In this document: positions 53,592-64,000 of the stretch, piece after piece | How positions within the stretch are numbered: the first letter of the stretch is position 1 | Layout of the letters: every line of letters begins with the position of its first letter | Assembly (NCBI GenBank): GCA_948146395.1 | Contig: OX411544.1 | Coordinates: 60,473,856-60,537,855, forward strand | Source of the DNA: Fragum whitleyi | Lineage: Eukaryota; Mollusca; Bivalvia; Cardiida; Cardiidae | Length of the DNA: 64,000 bases | Direction: 5' to 3' | Notes under the pieces: generated by a model | What the model saw: the letters and a program-made list of their open reading frames with translations, nothing else | The model's database searches: none | What the model was told of the DNA's origin: nothing | Made by a program: the position numbers and the translations under genes

Positions 53592-55600
53592 ATTGTCGGG
53601 CTAGGACACATTATTCTTTGTGCACGTATTGTCGATAGGTTCATTTCAACTAATTTGTGATAGGCCTTATCTTTTGATGATCAGAAACGGAACTCTCAAA
53701 CCTTATCGTAGAAATAAATGCAACGTAGTTTATTTTGTTTGTGCTTACATCAGTTTACATATGATACGAATGATGGATTTTTTTCTCTGTCGTCTGGATA
53801 AACAACACGTATATCAATGTTTATTTACTAAATTCTTGTATGAATTTTACAGCAGCTGTATGGGCTTCTTTGCAAGATTCCCTGAACGCCCCTGTAAAGA
53901 AAAAAAAAATAAAAAAATAAAAAAAATACCATTTAAAAATATTTAAACCGTCGTGCGAAAAATGACCATCTTGGAAGAGCGTGAAGTGTCGTTCCCAGTT
54001 AGGCTGCGCGACAAAAACCTTTCGAACTTCGCGAATTTTCTGAATATATAGAGGATAATCGTTTGTTTCATGGTAAGATCGATTCATATTTCATTTCAAG
54101 TGAACAGCAAAAGCTATATTTTCACGAGTGGCGGATTCAATTCAATTATCAAGTGATAATCTACCGTTATTTCTCGACAAACCACCGAAAAGCATTAAAG
54201 AAAAAATGATCATTCTACCTTTCTGTTTAAGAATTTAAGAAAGGCGAACTCTGATTGACCGAAGTGGACCCGATCTCTTTTTTAAATATGTATTTTACAG
54301 AGCCCCCAAATGGTCCCTTTTTTGCGCGACCGGTCACATGTGTAACTTCTCAATCAGAGAAGGTTTCATCTGATATCAAATAGCGCAGACTATCAAGGGT
54401 CGAATCTATAAAAAATGCTATTTGGCGACAATCTAAATCTAGAATGATCATTCTTAATTATCGAAATGAAATCTCTGTTAAACTGGGCCGGGTATAATTT
54501 TTTTCCCATTTTTTTCTATTTTATGGACATCCTTCGGATGATTCCTTTTCGTGAGAGAGATCACATGTGCTATTTATTGATTCCTGTATCAATCGCGCAA
54601 TTAAGAAAACGATTATTTTATGGTTTTTTGCCGTATTTTCCGGACAATAAGCCACACTGGCAGAAAAGCCGCGCCTAATAATATATTTTTTTTGTTTTTT
54701 TTTTATCATTTTCTAATCTTTACTGGTTGGGTTACGTCTAAAGATTAACAATTTCAGTCTTGGTCACACCTACAGCTTTACACCTCAAGCAGAATCGAGA
54801 AGGCATAATCTAAGTTGTAAGAAATTGTTTTCAATCAATTTGGAAAAAGTGAGGTTTCATTGGCCGTATCAATTAAATGCCAACTACTATTACATGTACA
54901 TAAGAAAAAATGAGCCTGTGCTTGACCTTTCCAACAATTTCGCATTAGTGAAAGCTAAGTCTCTGGCCAGTCTGTGCATCCACACATTCTGACCAGAGTC
55001 TTTGGTAAGCGCTCTGTAGATAGATAGGGTCTAACCCCTTCTTAAGCCTTTGCTGTTTAATCCCTACCCTTTACGTGCCTGTGATTTTATGATTGAGAAA
55101 ACATTGTGAAAAATGAAGAAATTTCTTCTGAAAAGCAATTTCTTCTTTTTCCACACTATTTTCTACCCTACTGAATGGTTTTTTTTTTTTCAAATTAAAT
55201 CCATTTTAAATTTTCGTCTGCAAAACTTTTGAATTTGGACAGGTCCAAAATTTTGTTAAACAGGAAAGGGTTAAGGATGTAAGGGAATATTCTTTTTACA
55301 CTTCATGTCTGTTTAAGCTACTCAGAGTTTGTGCCCTGCGCACTTATCAAATTGTTGATAATGTCATGCACAGGTTCAAATACTAAAACCATTCAAAATG
55401 GAATACCACATATACTCCAGAAAGCATGCGGAACCCCCTTAACGGTTACCAATTCTGACTTCACTCCGACTTCTTGGAGCTTCTTAAAATAAGCTGAAAC
55501 ATGTAAAAAAAAAAAAAAAAAAAAAAAAAAGATTTAATATATTACACTTTTTCCACACACATACTATTTTCTATTGTATTGTGAATACGAGTTCAGTTTT
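53592..55600. other. Intergenic DNA with dispersed-repeat fragments
   Basis: About 53940-54400 and 54420-54560 contain diverged copies of the repeat seen near 45230-45500. A poly(A) tract lies at 55508-55530. No gene recognised. Confidence 0.45.
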
Positions 55601-55679
55601 ATTGAAATTGTACTCTCTTGTTTGGACTCATAAAACTCTGGTTAGTCCTATTCGACATTATAACATTAGTTATAAAAAA

Positions 55680-55748
55680 TACACCGAGGATTTAGCGCAA
55701 GAGTGTACTAAGTGTATACACTTAACACACTCTTGCACTGAACCCTCG
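55680..55748. repeat. Imperfect palindrome
   Basis: Arms CGAGGATTTAGCGCAAGAGTG / ACTCTTGCACTGAACCCTCG-type (shown in part) around AAGTGTATACACTT. Could be a MITE centre or attachment-like sequence; no sister copy seen. Confidence 0.5.
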
Positions 55749-55888
55749 ACATGGATAGAATGTAATTCATACTTTGTAAGTTAGTAAAACGCATACGTTA
55801 TTTAAACATAGAGGTCTATACCAAGCAAAAAGGCTTCTCAATGAATTATTCCCCTTTTCTTGTCTCGAAAAAAAATCTAACATGTTTA

Positions 55889-56038
55889 TATATAATACGT
55901 ACTTAGTGTTTTGTATGAGAAAAAGTATCTAACGAGGTTTGGAGAATTGATCATTGTCGAGGCTCTGCCGAGACAATTATCACTTCCCACAAACCAGTTA
56001 GATATTTTTCCATACAATAAACTAAGTACGTATTATAT
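55889..56038. repeat. 150 bp long hairpin
   Basis: Arms ATAATACGTACTTAGT..AAAAAGTATCTAAC..GGTTTG..ATTG and their complements in inverse order (CAAT..CAAACC..GTTAGATATTTTT..ACTAAGTACGTATTAT) enclose a centre GTCGAGGCTCTGCCGAGAC. About 60 of 75 positions pair. Confidence 0.75.
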
Positions 56039-56547
56039 TTATCTTATAACCTCTATTTGCCTAATTTTCGTGGATGTTTCTAGCAGAAATGCAAGTTTCT
56101 CAAATAACTGCATTATATCATTGTTCTAAAAATAACCATGTGATATCATAAAAAATATCATACGGGATGTTATCACACGGATATTTGTATAGTTATAAGA
56201 TTAAAAAAAAAACGTCTTGAACTCAAATAGAAATCACAGGCCCATAAGGCAAAATCGTTGCCAAAGTAGGGAAAGGAGAAAAAACTGATTGGCTTTTTTT
56301 TTTTATAAATCTAATATTTTTCTTTCTTTTTCCGAAAAACAATCCTTGTTAAAAAATCTCATTTCTTTAGTAGGGCCTAAGTAAGAAAGTTTTTTATATA
56401 TACATCCTGAACAAGTATTTAAGAAATATTATGCTCACGCGATAAGTGCGATATTGTATATGAGCACTGGATCAATCCATGCTATTGAAAACAGTGTTCA
56501 TGTCGATTGGCTGTGTTTATTATACTGAAAAAAACATGCAGTAGTTT

Positions 56548-57172
56548 ATCGGAGTGGCGTAGTCGAGTGGATAAGGACGACAGAATGTTGACCAAGCGGA
56601 CCGAGTTCATTTCTGCATTGCGACATAAAAAATAACTTTTTCAATTTATACATTTAATGGCATATTTTTTTTTTAAAAAAAAGTTAAATGTTGTGCTAAT
56701 TTTGAAAATTCTTCAAAGGCTTTTTGTATTCTTTGGATTGAATAGATATATACTATATTTACTTCACCGTGGGGATGGATATAAAGGCCACTTTAGATAG
56801 AGCTTGAAACTGCAATTTGACTATTCGAAGATTCCAAATTAAAACGATTTCACGCTGATAAACCGAATGCAATAGCCAAAACAATTGTAGACCAAAGGCG
56901 ATTGTTTCATGATTCGATATTTTATCGCATAGAATCGATAAAGGTTGTTCCAAACGGCATAATCCTGTATGTTTAATCCTATGATACATATCTAAAATAT
57001 AAAGAAACACATAGAAAAGAAATTTATCTGCATGTATTTGATGATGTAAAAAAATTAATTTTCTCGAATAAAACCAACAATAACAAAATGTGCCGATGAC
57101 AGGATACGAACCGGGAGCGTTTTGGTAACAATCAGTCGATAGCATGCGTATCCACTGAGCCATCGCAGTCAT
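56548..57172. repeat. Region bounded by two inward-facing tRNA-like modules
   Basis: Plus strand 56548-56625 reads GAGTGGCGTAGTCGAGTGGATAAGG in two blocks (A-box-like; weak B box GAGTTCATTTC). Minus strand 57172-57095 reads GCGATGGCTCAGTGGATACG and CCCGGTTCGTATCC (good A and B boxes). Neither forms a full cloverleaf. No TIR found. AT-rich between them. Confidence 0.5.
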
Positions 57173-57752
57173 TTACATACGTCACGGTATTTTAATTATA
57201 TTATATCAGGTTCTGTACAGGAAGTTAACATATTCGATAAGTAACCTGCACTACCTATAGAAAATATCGATACAACCGTGAAAATGCTTACATTATCGCG
57301 TGCAATTTATAGTTCGGATTATATTAGACAATATCATTAAAATAGTTTAGTTTAAACATATTTTATTGCCTCTATATTACATAATATGCAACATAATATT
57401 TACACAAAAAATTCAAAAGTAGGCAAAAGGGTCTGGCCACAAGTTCTGTCAACTTAGATTCGGCCATTCCCTTTTGGTTAACATACACATTTTGAAGCCT
57501 TTAATTTAATGCATAATTGATTTGATCATCAATAGAAGAATAAAAATGAAGGGTTATCAAAGGCGACTCTGTTCCAGTCATGAAAGGGATCTCATGCGGG
57601 GCAATTTGTACATGTAATGTTGAAAAACTAGAAATTATATTGATAAACAATAGTAATAATAATGGTGTCTATAATTTTATGAATCCTTTGTCGGTTCGGC
57701 CCATCGGCACTGGTGATTGAATCACGTGGTGTATAATGATTGCTCTTTGACA
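57173..57752 (-). mobile_element. Probable 3' UTR of the LINE
   Basis: Non-coding sequence after the LINE ORF2 stop codon (57753). A precise 3' end and tail could not be recognised. Confidence 0.35.
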
Positions 57753-58441
57753 TTACAAAAACCTTTTGGTTTCTTTTATGTATTGCTGTACAGCTTTGAA
57801 AATTATCGAATTTTCTTCGACGTTAAGATCTCTAGATCCAAAGAGTAAAACGTTTGTATTAAGAGGGTGAAATTTACGAGTACTATGGAAAAGTTTGACT
57901 CTTGGAGTTATGTAGAGTGGACATTGGAAAAGGTAATGTTCGGGATCTTCTGATGAATGTCCACAGCTACATGTAGAATCTGTAGAGATGTGATTTCTAA
58001 AGAGATGCGATTTTAAATCACTGCAATTATTACGGATTCTTGTGTGCAGTACAGAATATCTTCTTTCGCCTTCTAAGTAATATTTTGGTACTAGTGAAGC
58101 ATTAAACGTTTCCAAGATGCGCTTTTTAAAAAGAGATAATGATGTCAAACATTTTATATAAGAAGGAAGCTCATTCCATAGTGATACTGCAGACGGTATA
58201 AAAGACTTGGCATACAGTTCAGTGCGACAAGTGATCATATCAATTTGATTGGCGTTCCGTAGTGCGTAGTCTGTTCTTGCATTGACTGGTAACGGAAAAA
58301 TGTTTTGTAAATATTCAGGGACAATTCCATGTACTATCTTATAAATAAGAATTAATTTTTGATATTTTCGTCTGTCATCGAGAGTTAACCATCCTATTTC
58401 TCTATATATGTTACTGAGAGTAGTAGATCGAGTTACACCTG
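57753..58441 (-). pseudogene. LINE ORF2, C-terminal part (thumb and zinc-knuckle)
   Basis: About 230 codons in the frame downstream of a 1 nt frameshift at about 58475-58480 (GAAAAATCC). It contains IYREIGWLTLDDRRKYQKL and VSLWNELPSYIK, normal C-terminal blocks of CR1/Jockey-type reverse transcriptases, and CSCGHSSEDPEHYLFQCPLY, a C-x-C-x7-H-x4-C zinc-knuckle-like motif at the end. The same motif type occurs in the fragments at 25752 and 31927. No stop codon interrupts it. Confidence 0.85.
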
Positions 58442-58444
58442 TCA

Positions 58445-59441
58445 CTATTCTGGCAGCCTCGATTTGGATTTTTCTAGGGTGTCTTTTTCGTTTTTCGTGC
58501 AGTTATCCCAGACTGAGGCAGCGTATTCTAAAATTGGGCGTAAAAATGAAATGTATATTTGGTTCAAGGATTCCCGTTTTAGTCTGAACTTTAGATGTCT
58601 CATTATTCCAAGTATTTTTGATGCAGAATTAGAAATGTTAATAATATGCTCATGCCACTTCCCATTACTGCTGAATGTAAGCCCAAGGTGTTTATGATTA
58701 AGTACATATTGAATGTGAATATTATTGAATATTAAGTTCGGAGGTTGATCGAAATTGTTACTGAAAAACATAGCAACTGTTTTAGAAGGATTAAAGTTAA
58801 CAAGCCACTGTTTTGCCCATTGGGATATCATAAACAGATCATGATTTAAAATTCCTTGAGTGTCCGATACTCGTGAAGATGTACAAGCAAGTGTTGTATC
58901 GTCAGCAAATAGCCTTGAAATACTTAAAAGATTATCTGAAATGTCATTGACATAGACTAAAAAGAGTAAAGGCCCAAGCACAGAACCTTGAGGCACGCCA
59001 GCTTTAACTAACCTTGACCTTGAAATAGCGGAGTTAACAATTACTGATTGTTTTCGATTATTGAGGTAATCTTCAAACCAATTAATGAGGGGACCAGTGA
59101 TTCCGAGTTGCCGCAATTTAAAAAGTAGACCTTTGTGCCAAACTCTATCAAATGCTTTAGATATATCACAAAATACCATACATACATGCTGTTTAGAATC
59201 TAAAGACGAGACTATTTGGTGATATATCTCCAGCAATTGATGTACAGTAGAATGACCATTCAGAAATCCTGACTGATTGCGAAATAGCAAATCATTAAAA
59301 AGAAGATAATTAAAGACTTGTTTATATACACATCTTTCCATCAATTTTCCTAAACAACTAAGTAGGGAAATTGGCCGATAGTTACAGACAAGGGATTTAT
59401 CTCCCTTTTTAAAAAGTGGATTGATTATAGATATTCGTTTT
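58445..59441 (-). pseudogene. LINE ORF2, reverse transcriptase core
   Basis: Open from about 59441 (INPLFKKGDKS, NYRPISLLS) to 58445. RT motifs: FLNGHSTVHQL, motif A FCDISKAFDRVWH, motif B GVPQGSVLGPLLFLVYVND, catalytic motif C RLFADDTTLA (FADD variant of YADD), and KHLGLTFSSNGKWHEHI. All three catalytic aspartates are present. The segment that normally links endonuclease to RT motif 0 is missing, and the frame differs from the endonuclease frame, so an internal deletion of roughly 100-200 residues (estimate from family length) and a frame change have inactivated it. Confidence 0.9.
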
Positions 59442-60680
59442 TCCAGAGTTGATCAATTTGCGTAGATATTTCCAATATTTTTGGGGACTTTCTGAACGGA
59501 TGTTTGATAGGTTTTCGTCCATGTGACTAAAATAACGTTGCTTGGCATATTTGATATAGTTATTAACTTTATTTCTAATATGTTTGTATTTGTCCCAGTC
59601 CGTAATGCGTCCTCGATCCATAGCTATTTTCTTTAGTCGGTCACGTTGTCTACTTAGGCGTCTTACTTCAGAGTCGTACCAAGGTTTATCATTAGGCCGA
59701 ATAGTGATTTCTTTGGCGGGAATACATTTTGACATAAGATCTAAAAGTATGGTAGTAAATGTTTCACATGCGTCATTGATATTTAAGTTCTGTATGAAAT
59801 TCCAGTTTTCTGTCCTTATCAAATTTTCAAGTTTGTTAAAGTCCGCCCTGTCATAGTACCAAACCTTCCTTTTAGAACATATAATTGGTTCAAATTTGAA
59901 GTCTATCAAAAGAAGTGTGCCTTTATGGTCACTTATGTCAGAGTCAATGTCGATAGTGTCAGCGTGCTTTACTTTTATAGAATCAGTAACCAGTATAGGA
60001 TCAATAAGACTGGAGGAGGTACTAGTAATACGTGTCGGTTTGGAAATAACGTTTGTCAAGGTATTTAAAGACATAACACTTGATAAATGAGTTTCGTGTT
60101 TGTCTAATAAGTTTTGGTTCAGATCTCCAACAATGATAATATTTGGATTTGACTCGAGTGCTCTTTCTATGGATGTATTAAAACTGTCCCAGAATGAAAC
60201 TGGTGTCCCTGGAGATCGATAAATGTTGCAAATGAGAAAGGAGTTTGTTCGATATTTGACTTCAACCCAAATGGCATGTACTGTCGGGGACTCTAAGTCG
60301 GGTCTTCGTTTTGAAAAAAGCGAATTTGATACGTATGTTAGAAGCCCACCAGAATGAGAGTTACGGTCTAGTCTGTACATAGTACTGTTCTGTGAGTCGT
60401 AAGTCAGGTCACAGTTGTCAATCTTATGGTCTAGGTGGGTTTCTGTAAAACACATAATTTCAAAGTCTGAAAGATAGTCAGATACATATTCAAATTTATG
60501 ACGTATACTTCGAATATTAAGATGAAATATTGATATGTTATTTGAATCTAAGAAAGTTGTCGTTTCGGGTCCAGGATTGGTCTCAATGTCACCAGATAAG
60601 ATTAACAACAGCAATGCTAAATATTGAAATATAGATAATATGGCGATATCAATAGATATCAATATCATTAAAATAAACAT
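59409..60680 (-). pseudogene. LINE ORF2 N-terminus: 2A motif and APE endonuclease
   Basis: ATG at 60680. Residues 1-28 are strongly hydrophobic (signal-like, LALLLLILS); residues 30-38 are GDIETNPGP, an exact 2A (StopGo) consensus D-I-E-x-N-P-G-P, at 60567-60593. An APE-type endonuclease follows: FHLNIRSI (Asn55), FTETHLD, NSHSGGLLTYV, VGDLNQN and SDHKGTLLLID, all usual catalytic blocks. 2A sequences at this position are known from some non-LTR retrotransposons of marine invertebrates such as sea urchins. The endonuclease itself appears intact; the frame ends shortly after at the deletion junction (about 59447). Confidence 0.9.
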
Positions 60681-61010
60681 GTATACCTATAGATGGATAA
60701 GTTTAAACGAGTGATCAAGGGTAATTTTTCAATTCAGGATAGACAAAATTGAGCTTTGATCTATCACTTAAACATGTTCATCTGTAGTTCGAGTATGAGC
60801 GTTCTAGATCCTTTAAAATTGAAAGTGTGCAAGGTTTTGACTAAGTAATCATATCTATACATTGCCTATCCACCTAATTAATCGTATACAATACGTGACA
60901 TGCATAAAAGTTTTCACAAAAATGAAAAAAAAGATCTACCATAACAACCGTCCCTCAACTGATCCAGTTCTGCAACTATCATTATTGTAGGCGGCAATTT
61001 TGAGAAGTCC
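60681..61010. other. Probable LINE 5' UTR and flank
   Basis: No feature recognised; contains two diverged copies of 'ttgagctttgatctatc..tttaaac'-like sequence at most. Confidence 0.3.
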
Positions 61011-61014
61011 TTGC

Positions 61015-61095
61015 TCATCAAAGGCGAGGCTCGAACATCTGACCGCTCTGCACTATGGCTGAAGTGCTGCTCCATGAACCTAATGATCAAACGAT
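61015..61095 (-). other. tRNA-like fragment
   Basis: The minus strand reads 'ggttcatggagcagcac..gccatagtgcagagcgg' and a B-box-like GATGTTCGAGCCTCGCC. The A-box region is poor and the acceptor stem does not pair; probably a SINE head remnant. Confidence 0.35.
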
Positions 61096-61189
61096 ACCAT
61101 AGTAAGCATATGCGTACATGAACAGACGGTTTAATTTATGTGAACTATAAAGTGATCGCGTTGTATAAATGTAACTGTACACGTACCTT

Positions 61190-61345
61190 AGGTAGTATAC
61201 CCGTAATAATTGCACAATGTTTCGGAAGCAATGAAGTTCAACAGTTTTATCTGAGGTTTCCTAATGAGTTTCATTAGGAAACCTCGGTTAACATTCGGAT
61301 TTCCGAAATGTTGCGAATCTATTACAGTTCCACTACAATAAAGCT
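61190..61345. mobile_element. TTAA-type foldback MITE, copy 3
   Basis: The central palindrome GGTTTCCTAATGAGTTTCATTAGGAAACC is present in two arms, with 'GGAAGCAATGAAGTTC' and 'CGAAATGTTGCG' flanks as at 4841 and 7122. The TTAA termini have decayed. Confidence 0.65.
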
Positions 61346-61440
61346 GAAGCTGTATATTGCATGCTTTCTCTTTAGGGTTTAGGTAAAACAAAAAAACAAG
61401 GAAAGGGTTTGTTTGTTTGAATGGATTTAAAGTCACTTTT

Positions 61441-61640
61441 AACAGTTGATTAGTCATAACACGACTGTAGCAACTATTAATGGATTCCTTGTATTGTGCA
61501 CACCGGTACTACGATAACACCGCTTTCTAAGCCTAAATCTGCTTAGCCACTTATTATAACGATTATCCGCCCATTGGTGGAAATTTCGGTAAGAATATGT
61601 GCCGCCGCCGTCGATCGATCTCGTTAAATCCAGAATTTGA
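61441..61640 (-). mobile_element. Degenerate tRNA-headed SINE
   Basis: The minus strand retains 'tccgccgtcg', 'ccaatgggcgga' and 'caaggaatcca' blocks of the SINE body. Head and tail lost. Confidence 0.45.
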
Positions 61641-61891
61641 ATATTATGAGTCCTATGCGCTACAGTCTGCGCTTTGGTGGCTTTCCGTGTGTCGTAAGAT
61701 CTATAGTTTGGACCTTGTATAGTTATTTGTCTAAGGACGCAGACATGTGAACAAAGACCAATGAAAACATATAACAATTGATAACTCTAAAGTCGCGAGT
61801 CTACAAAGGATTGAAAATGACCATTAAATACACTAGTATAAGAAATAGTCGATTGTAATGGCGCCATGAATTCCTAGAACGACTTCGAGAT

Positions 61892-61956
61892 TCAAGGTTT
61901 TTTAACTCCACTTTGTTCTTTCGCAAAGAACAAAGTGGTGTTAAAACCCTTGACTT
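61892..61956. repeat. Near-perfect 65 bp hairpin
   Basis: TCAAGGTTTTTTAACTCCAC..TTTGTTCTT paired with AAAGAACAAA..GTGGTGTTAAAACCCTTGA around a TCGC loop, about 28 of 30 positions paired. Confidence 0.75.
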
Positions 61957-63240
61957 GCGAAAATCTTCTCAAAACTGTTTTATATATTATCTTTTCTAAA
62001 TCTTTAGTCATTTAAGTTTGTGGCATGGATAAAATATCAGTGCTCTACTGGTGTAGGAAACAAAAGGAAGCCATGTTTAGGTACACCAGAATCTGTCATA
62101 TTACTTAAACACCTCTGAAGGTGGCGTTAAACCACATATATTTAAACAAATCTTACCAGTTTACAACAGATGTAGATAGTATGGGCCCGTCCTCGAATTC
62201 CTTGACAGAAGGCATGGTAAAAGTTGAATCTACGTTGGGGTATACCAGTACCTACAACACAAGAGCATCTGATTTTAAGCGAAAACGAACGTATTTATAT
62301 CTATTCGCGAATTTCTAAAAATGAACATAGGTAAAGACACTGTCTGCTGACACTTTAAGCATTTAGAGAAGTATATATGTTTTCCTTTCCCTTTCTTGGG
62401 ACTATGCGCATTCTTAAGAACGGACAACGGGTGTTTAATCGAATAAACTTTATTTTGAAATCATTAAAGAAATAGCATGGAATATTAAAATGCAAAAATC
62501 TTATTCTAAGACACGCTATGTTGATATAAACGCTGGTTTGATCATTCTTTAGAACGAGTAACACCCCCTCCCTCATTGTAGCTACTTGCCCGGTCTTATG
62601 ATTTAGTATTACCGAAAACGGGCACGACGTTAAAACTGATTTCTTCGTCTCATTTTCTGTTTAGAACCTTTAAAAAGATACTACTCTAAAATTTTTAGTC
62701 GCGGTAAAATTCCTGAGTTTTAATTATGACTTCATCGTGTAGAAAACTTTCCAACAATGAGATTCGATCTAGTAAGGCAAGGAAAAAAGGCAGATATTCC
62801 TGAATTAAGCAGAATTCCACCCCCCCCCCCCCAAAAAAAATAGAAAATAAAAAATAAAATAAAGTAACTACTAAGGCCTAAAATAGTATTCTTAAGTTTT
62901 GAGCCAACAATTTACGCATGCAGTTACGCCTGTTCGTCCCATTCTATTAAAGATCAAGGTCGAAGTATTTGTCAATTGGGAAACTTCATATCGATACATG
63001 CGAAAAAGGAAACAAAATACATAAAAAAAACACACAAAAAAAAACAGTTTCATGATATTATACTGGATATAAATAGACTGGTTCCGTCACTGACCTTCTC
63101 GCTCCGAACATTCAAGCAACATATTTTTTGAAATGTGTTGTTGTTAGTGCCATACCCATGTGCGATTCTTAAACATCGGAAAATGCACAAATTTCTAAAT
63201 CTAAGAACCAGTTTTTTTATTTTTTCAATGAATTGTTGTG
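61957..63240. other. Unassigned DNA
   Basis: A poly(C)/poly(A) stretch at 62820-62840 and AT-rich DNA; no gene recognised. Confidence 0.5.
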
Positions 63241-63465
63241 AATTGATTGATTGATTGAATGGAGTTTAACGCCGCTTTCAACATTATTTCAGTTTTATCT
63301 CGGCGGCTGGAGCACCTAATAATGGATTCCTTGTATATCTCTCACCAGTACAACCATCACATTCTTTCCTAGCATCCAGCTGCTATCTCACATAGGTCTA
63401 CGATCATCAACCCATCGGTGAGAGACAAATAGTCGGAAAGAGTGAGTGCCGCCGTCGGGAATAAC
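63241..63465 (-). mobile_element. tRNA-headed SINE, 5'-truncated
   Basis: Minus strand: begins at TCCCGACGGCGGCACTC (truncated inside the B box of the head) and continues with body and tail 'TTGAAAGCGGCGTTAAACTC' and (ATTCAATC)n. Well preserved relative to 53300-53579. Confidence 0.8.
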
Positions 63466-64000
63466 TGTGAAAGAGCAAAGAAATTACAAAAAAATGTAAA
63501 ATATTGAATGCAGAAAAAATTACCAAGGCTAAAAGTTTTCGATTGGTCAGACAGCGCAAACTGCGAAGTCTGAGCAGTCGAAAACTATTCAAACTGTCCT
63601 ACACTGTCTCTGTTTGCCTTACAACGGACCCATAATCTTCGACAACGCAAAGTAGGTGAAACTGTGAAGTTCGTAACACGTTACCGATTTAGCAGATATA
63701 CGTCGCATTACTCTAGATAGTTTTACTTTGCTGTCTTAAATTGCGCCTTGTTTTGCGTCACGTAAAAATGACATGTACAAAGGCACTGAAGTAGATTTAT
63801 GTCTTACTGCAAAGTCAATAATACTGTAGAGTTCATGACAAGTCACAGCAGATATACGTCCCCCAGCGCTGTCTCCTGCTATTCCGATCTTACTATCTTT
63901 GCTGCCACCTAGTATTTAAAAAAAAATCTCAATTTGAACGATAAAATTAATGATCTTTATGATATAACAAATGAAATAGAACACCAAGAAAACAATATTT
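63466..64000. other. Unassigned DNA to the window end
   Basis: Two similar segments around 63655-63700 and 63825-63870 ('gaactgtgaagttcgtaac' / 'tagagttcatgacaagtcac', each followed by 'agcagatatacgtc') form a weak ~170 bp tandem pair. No gene recognised. Confidence 0.4.

Noticed and set aside
57095..57172. Functional tRNA gene on the minus strand
   Set aside because: Good A and B boxes but no 7 bp acceptor stem could be found.

Overview
The window looks like genomic DNA of a marine bivalve mollusc. It is AT-rich (by eye about one third G+C), has spliced genes and is crowded with small transposons. It also carries repeat types familiar from clams and mussels: tRNA-headed SINEs whose tail reads like 'TTGAAAGCGGCATTAAAC', and non-autonomous elements with ~150 bp internal tandem repeats that begin with 'ACAAGAGG..' and end in a hairpin followed by 'AGCTAAAAA'. 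The species cannot be named from this.

Main gene (minus strand, about 6.35 to 29.3 kb): an ETAA1-like replication-stress protein. I assembled eight coding exons by hand. Every junction keeps phase, and the joined CDS is 2,880 nt (959 residues plus stop), close to vertebrate ETAA1 (about 926 residues). Exon 2 holds a W-D-x-x-S-P motif like the ATR-activating motif, exon 4 a PPLLGLW motif, and the last exon an ERKKQLALERRQ helix like the RPA32-binding helix. The introns contain a pogo-like element, a Tc1-like element with two nested insertions, several MITEs, SINE remnants and three tandem-repeat arrays.

23.7 to 42.2 kb: a 6,175 bp segment is present twice in direct tandem order (23700-29874 and 29875-42188). 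Each copy carries ETAA1 exon 1 with its upstream flank. The second copy has gained two insertions that are absent from the first: a 4,329 bp TTAA-flanked element, which lands about 125 bp upstream of the distal start codon, and a ~1.8 kb TIR element with a 10-11 bp target duplication. The first copy preserves both empty sites. An assembly artefact (two haplotypes joined end to end) is the main alternative to a real duplication.

42 to 46 kb: a 5'-truncated LINE fragment interrupted by a hAT-type MITE with an 8 bp target duplication, then a SINE-like element and largely unexplained DNA. 46.1 to 49.2 kb (plus strand): a two-exon gene for a secreted coiled-coil and immunoglobulin-fold protein of 577 residues; its intron contains a ~600 bp tandem duplication.

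49.2 to 64 kb: no further host gene recognised. It holds a TIR element with tRNA-like modules, a (GA)81 tract, a complete SINE with a perfect 12 bp target duplication, long hairpins, and a minus-strand non-LTR retrotransposon (57.75-60.68 kb). That retrotransposon has an APE endonuclease and reverse transcriptase and carries a 2A ribosome-skipping motif (GDIETNPGP) right behind its N-terminal hydrophobic segment; it is inactivated by an internal deletion and a frameshift.
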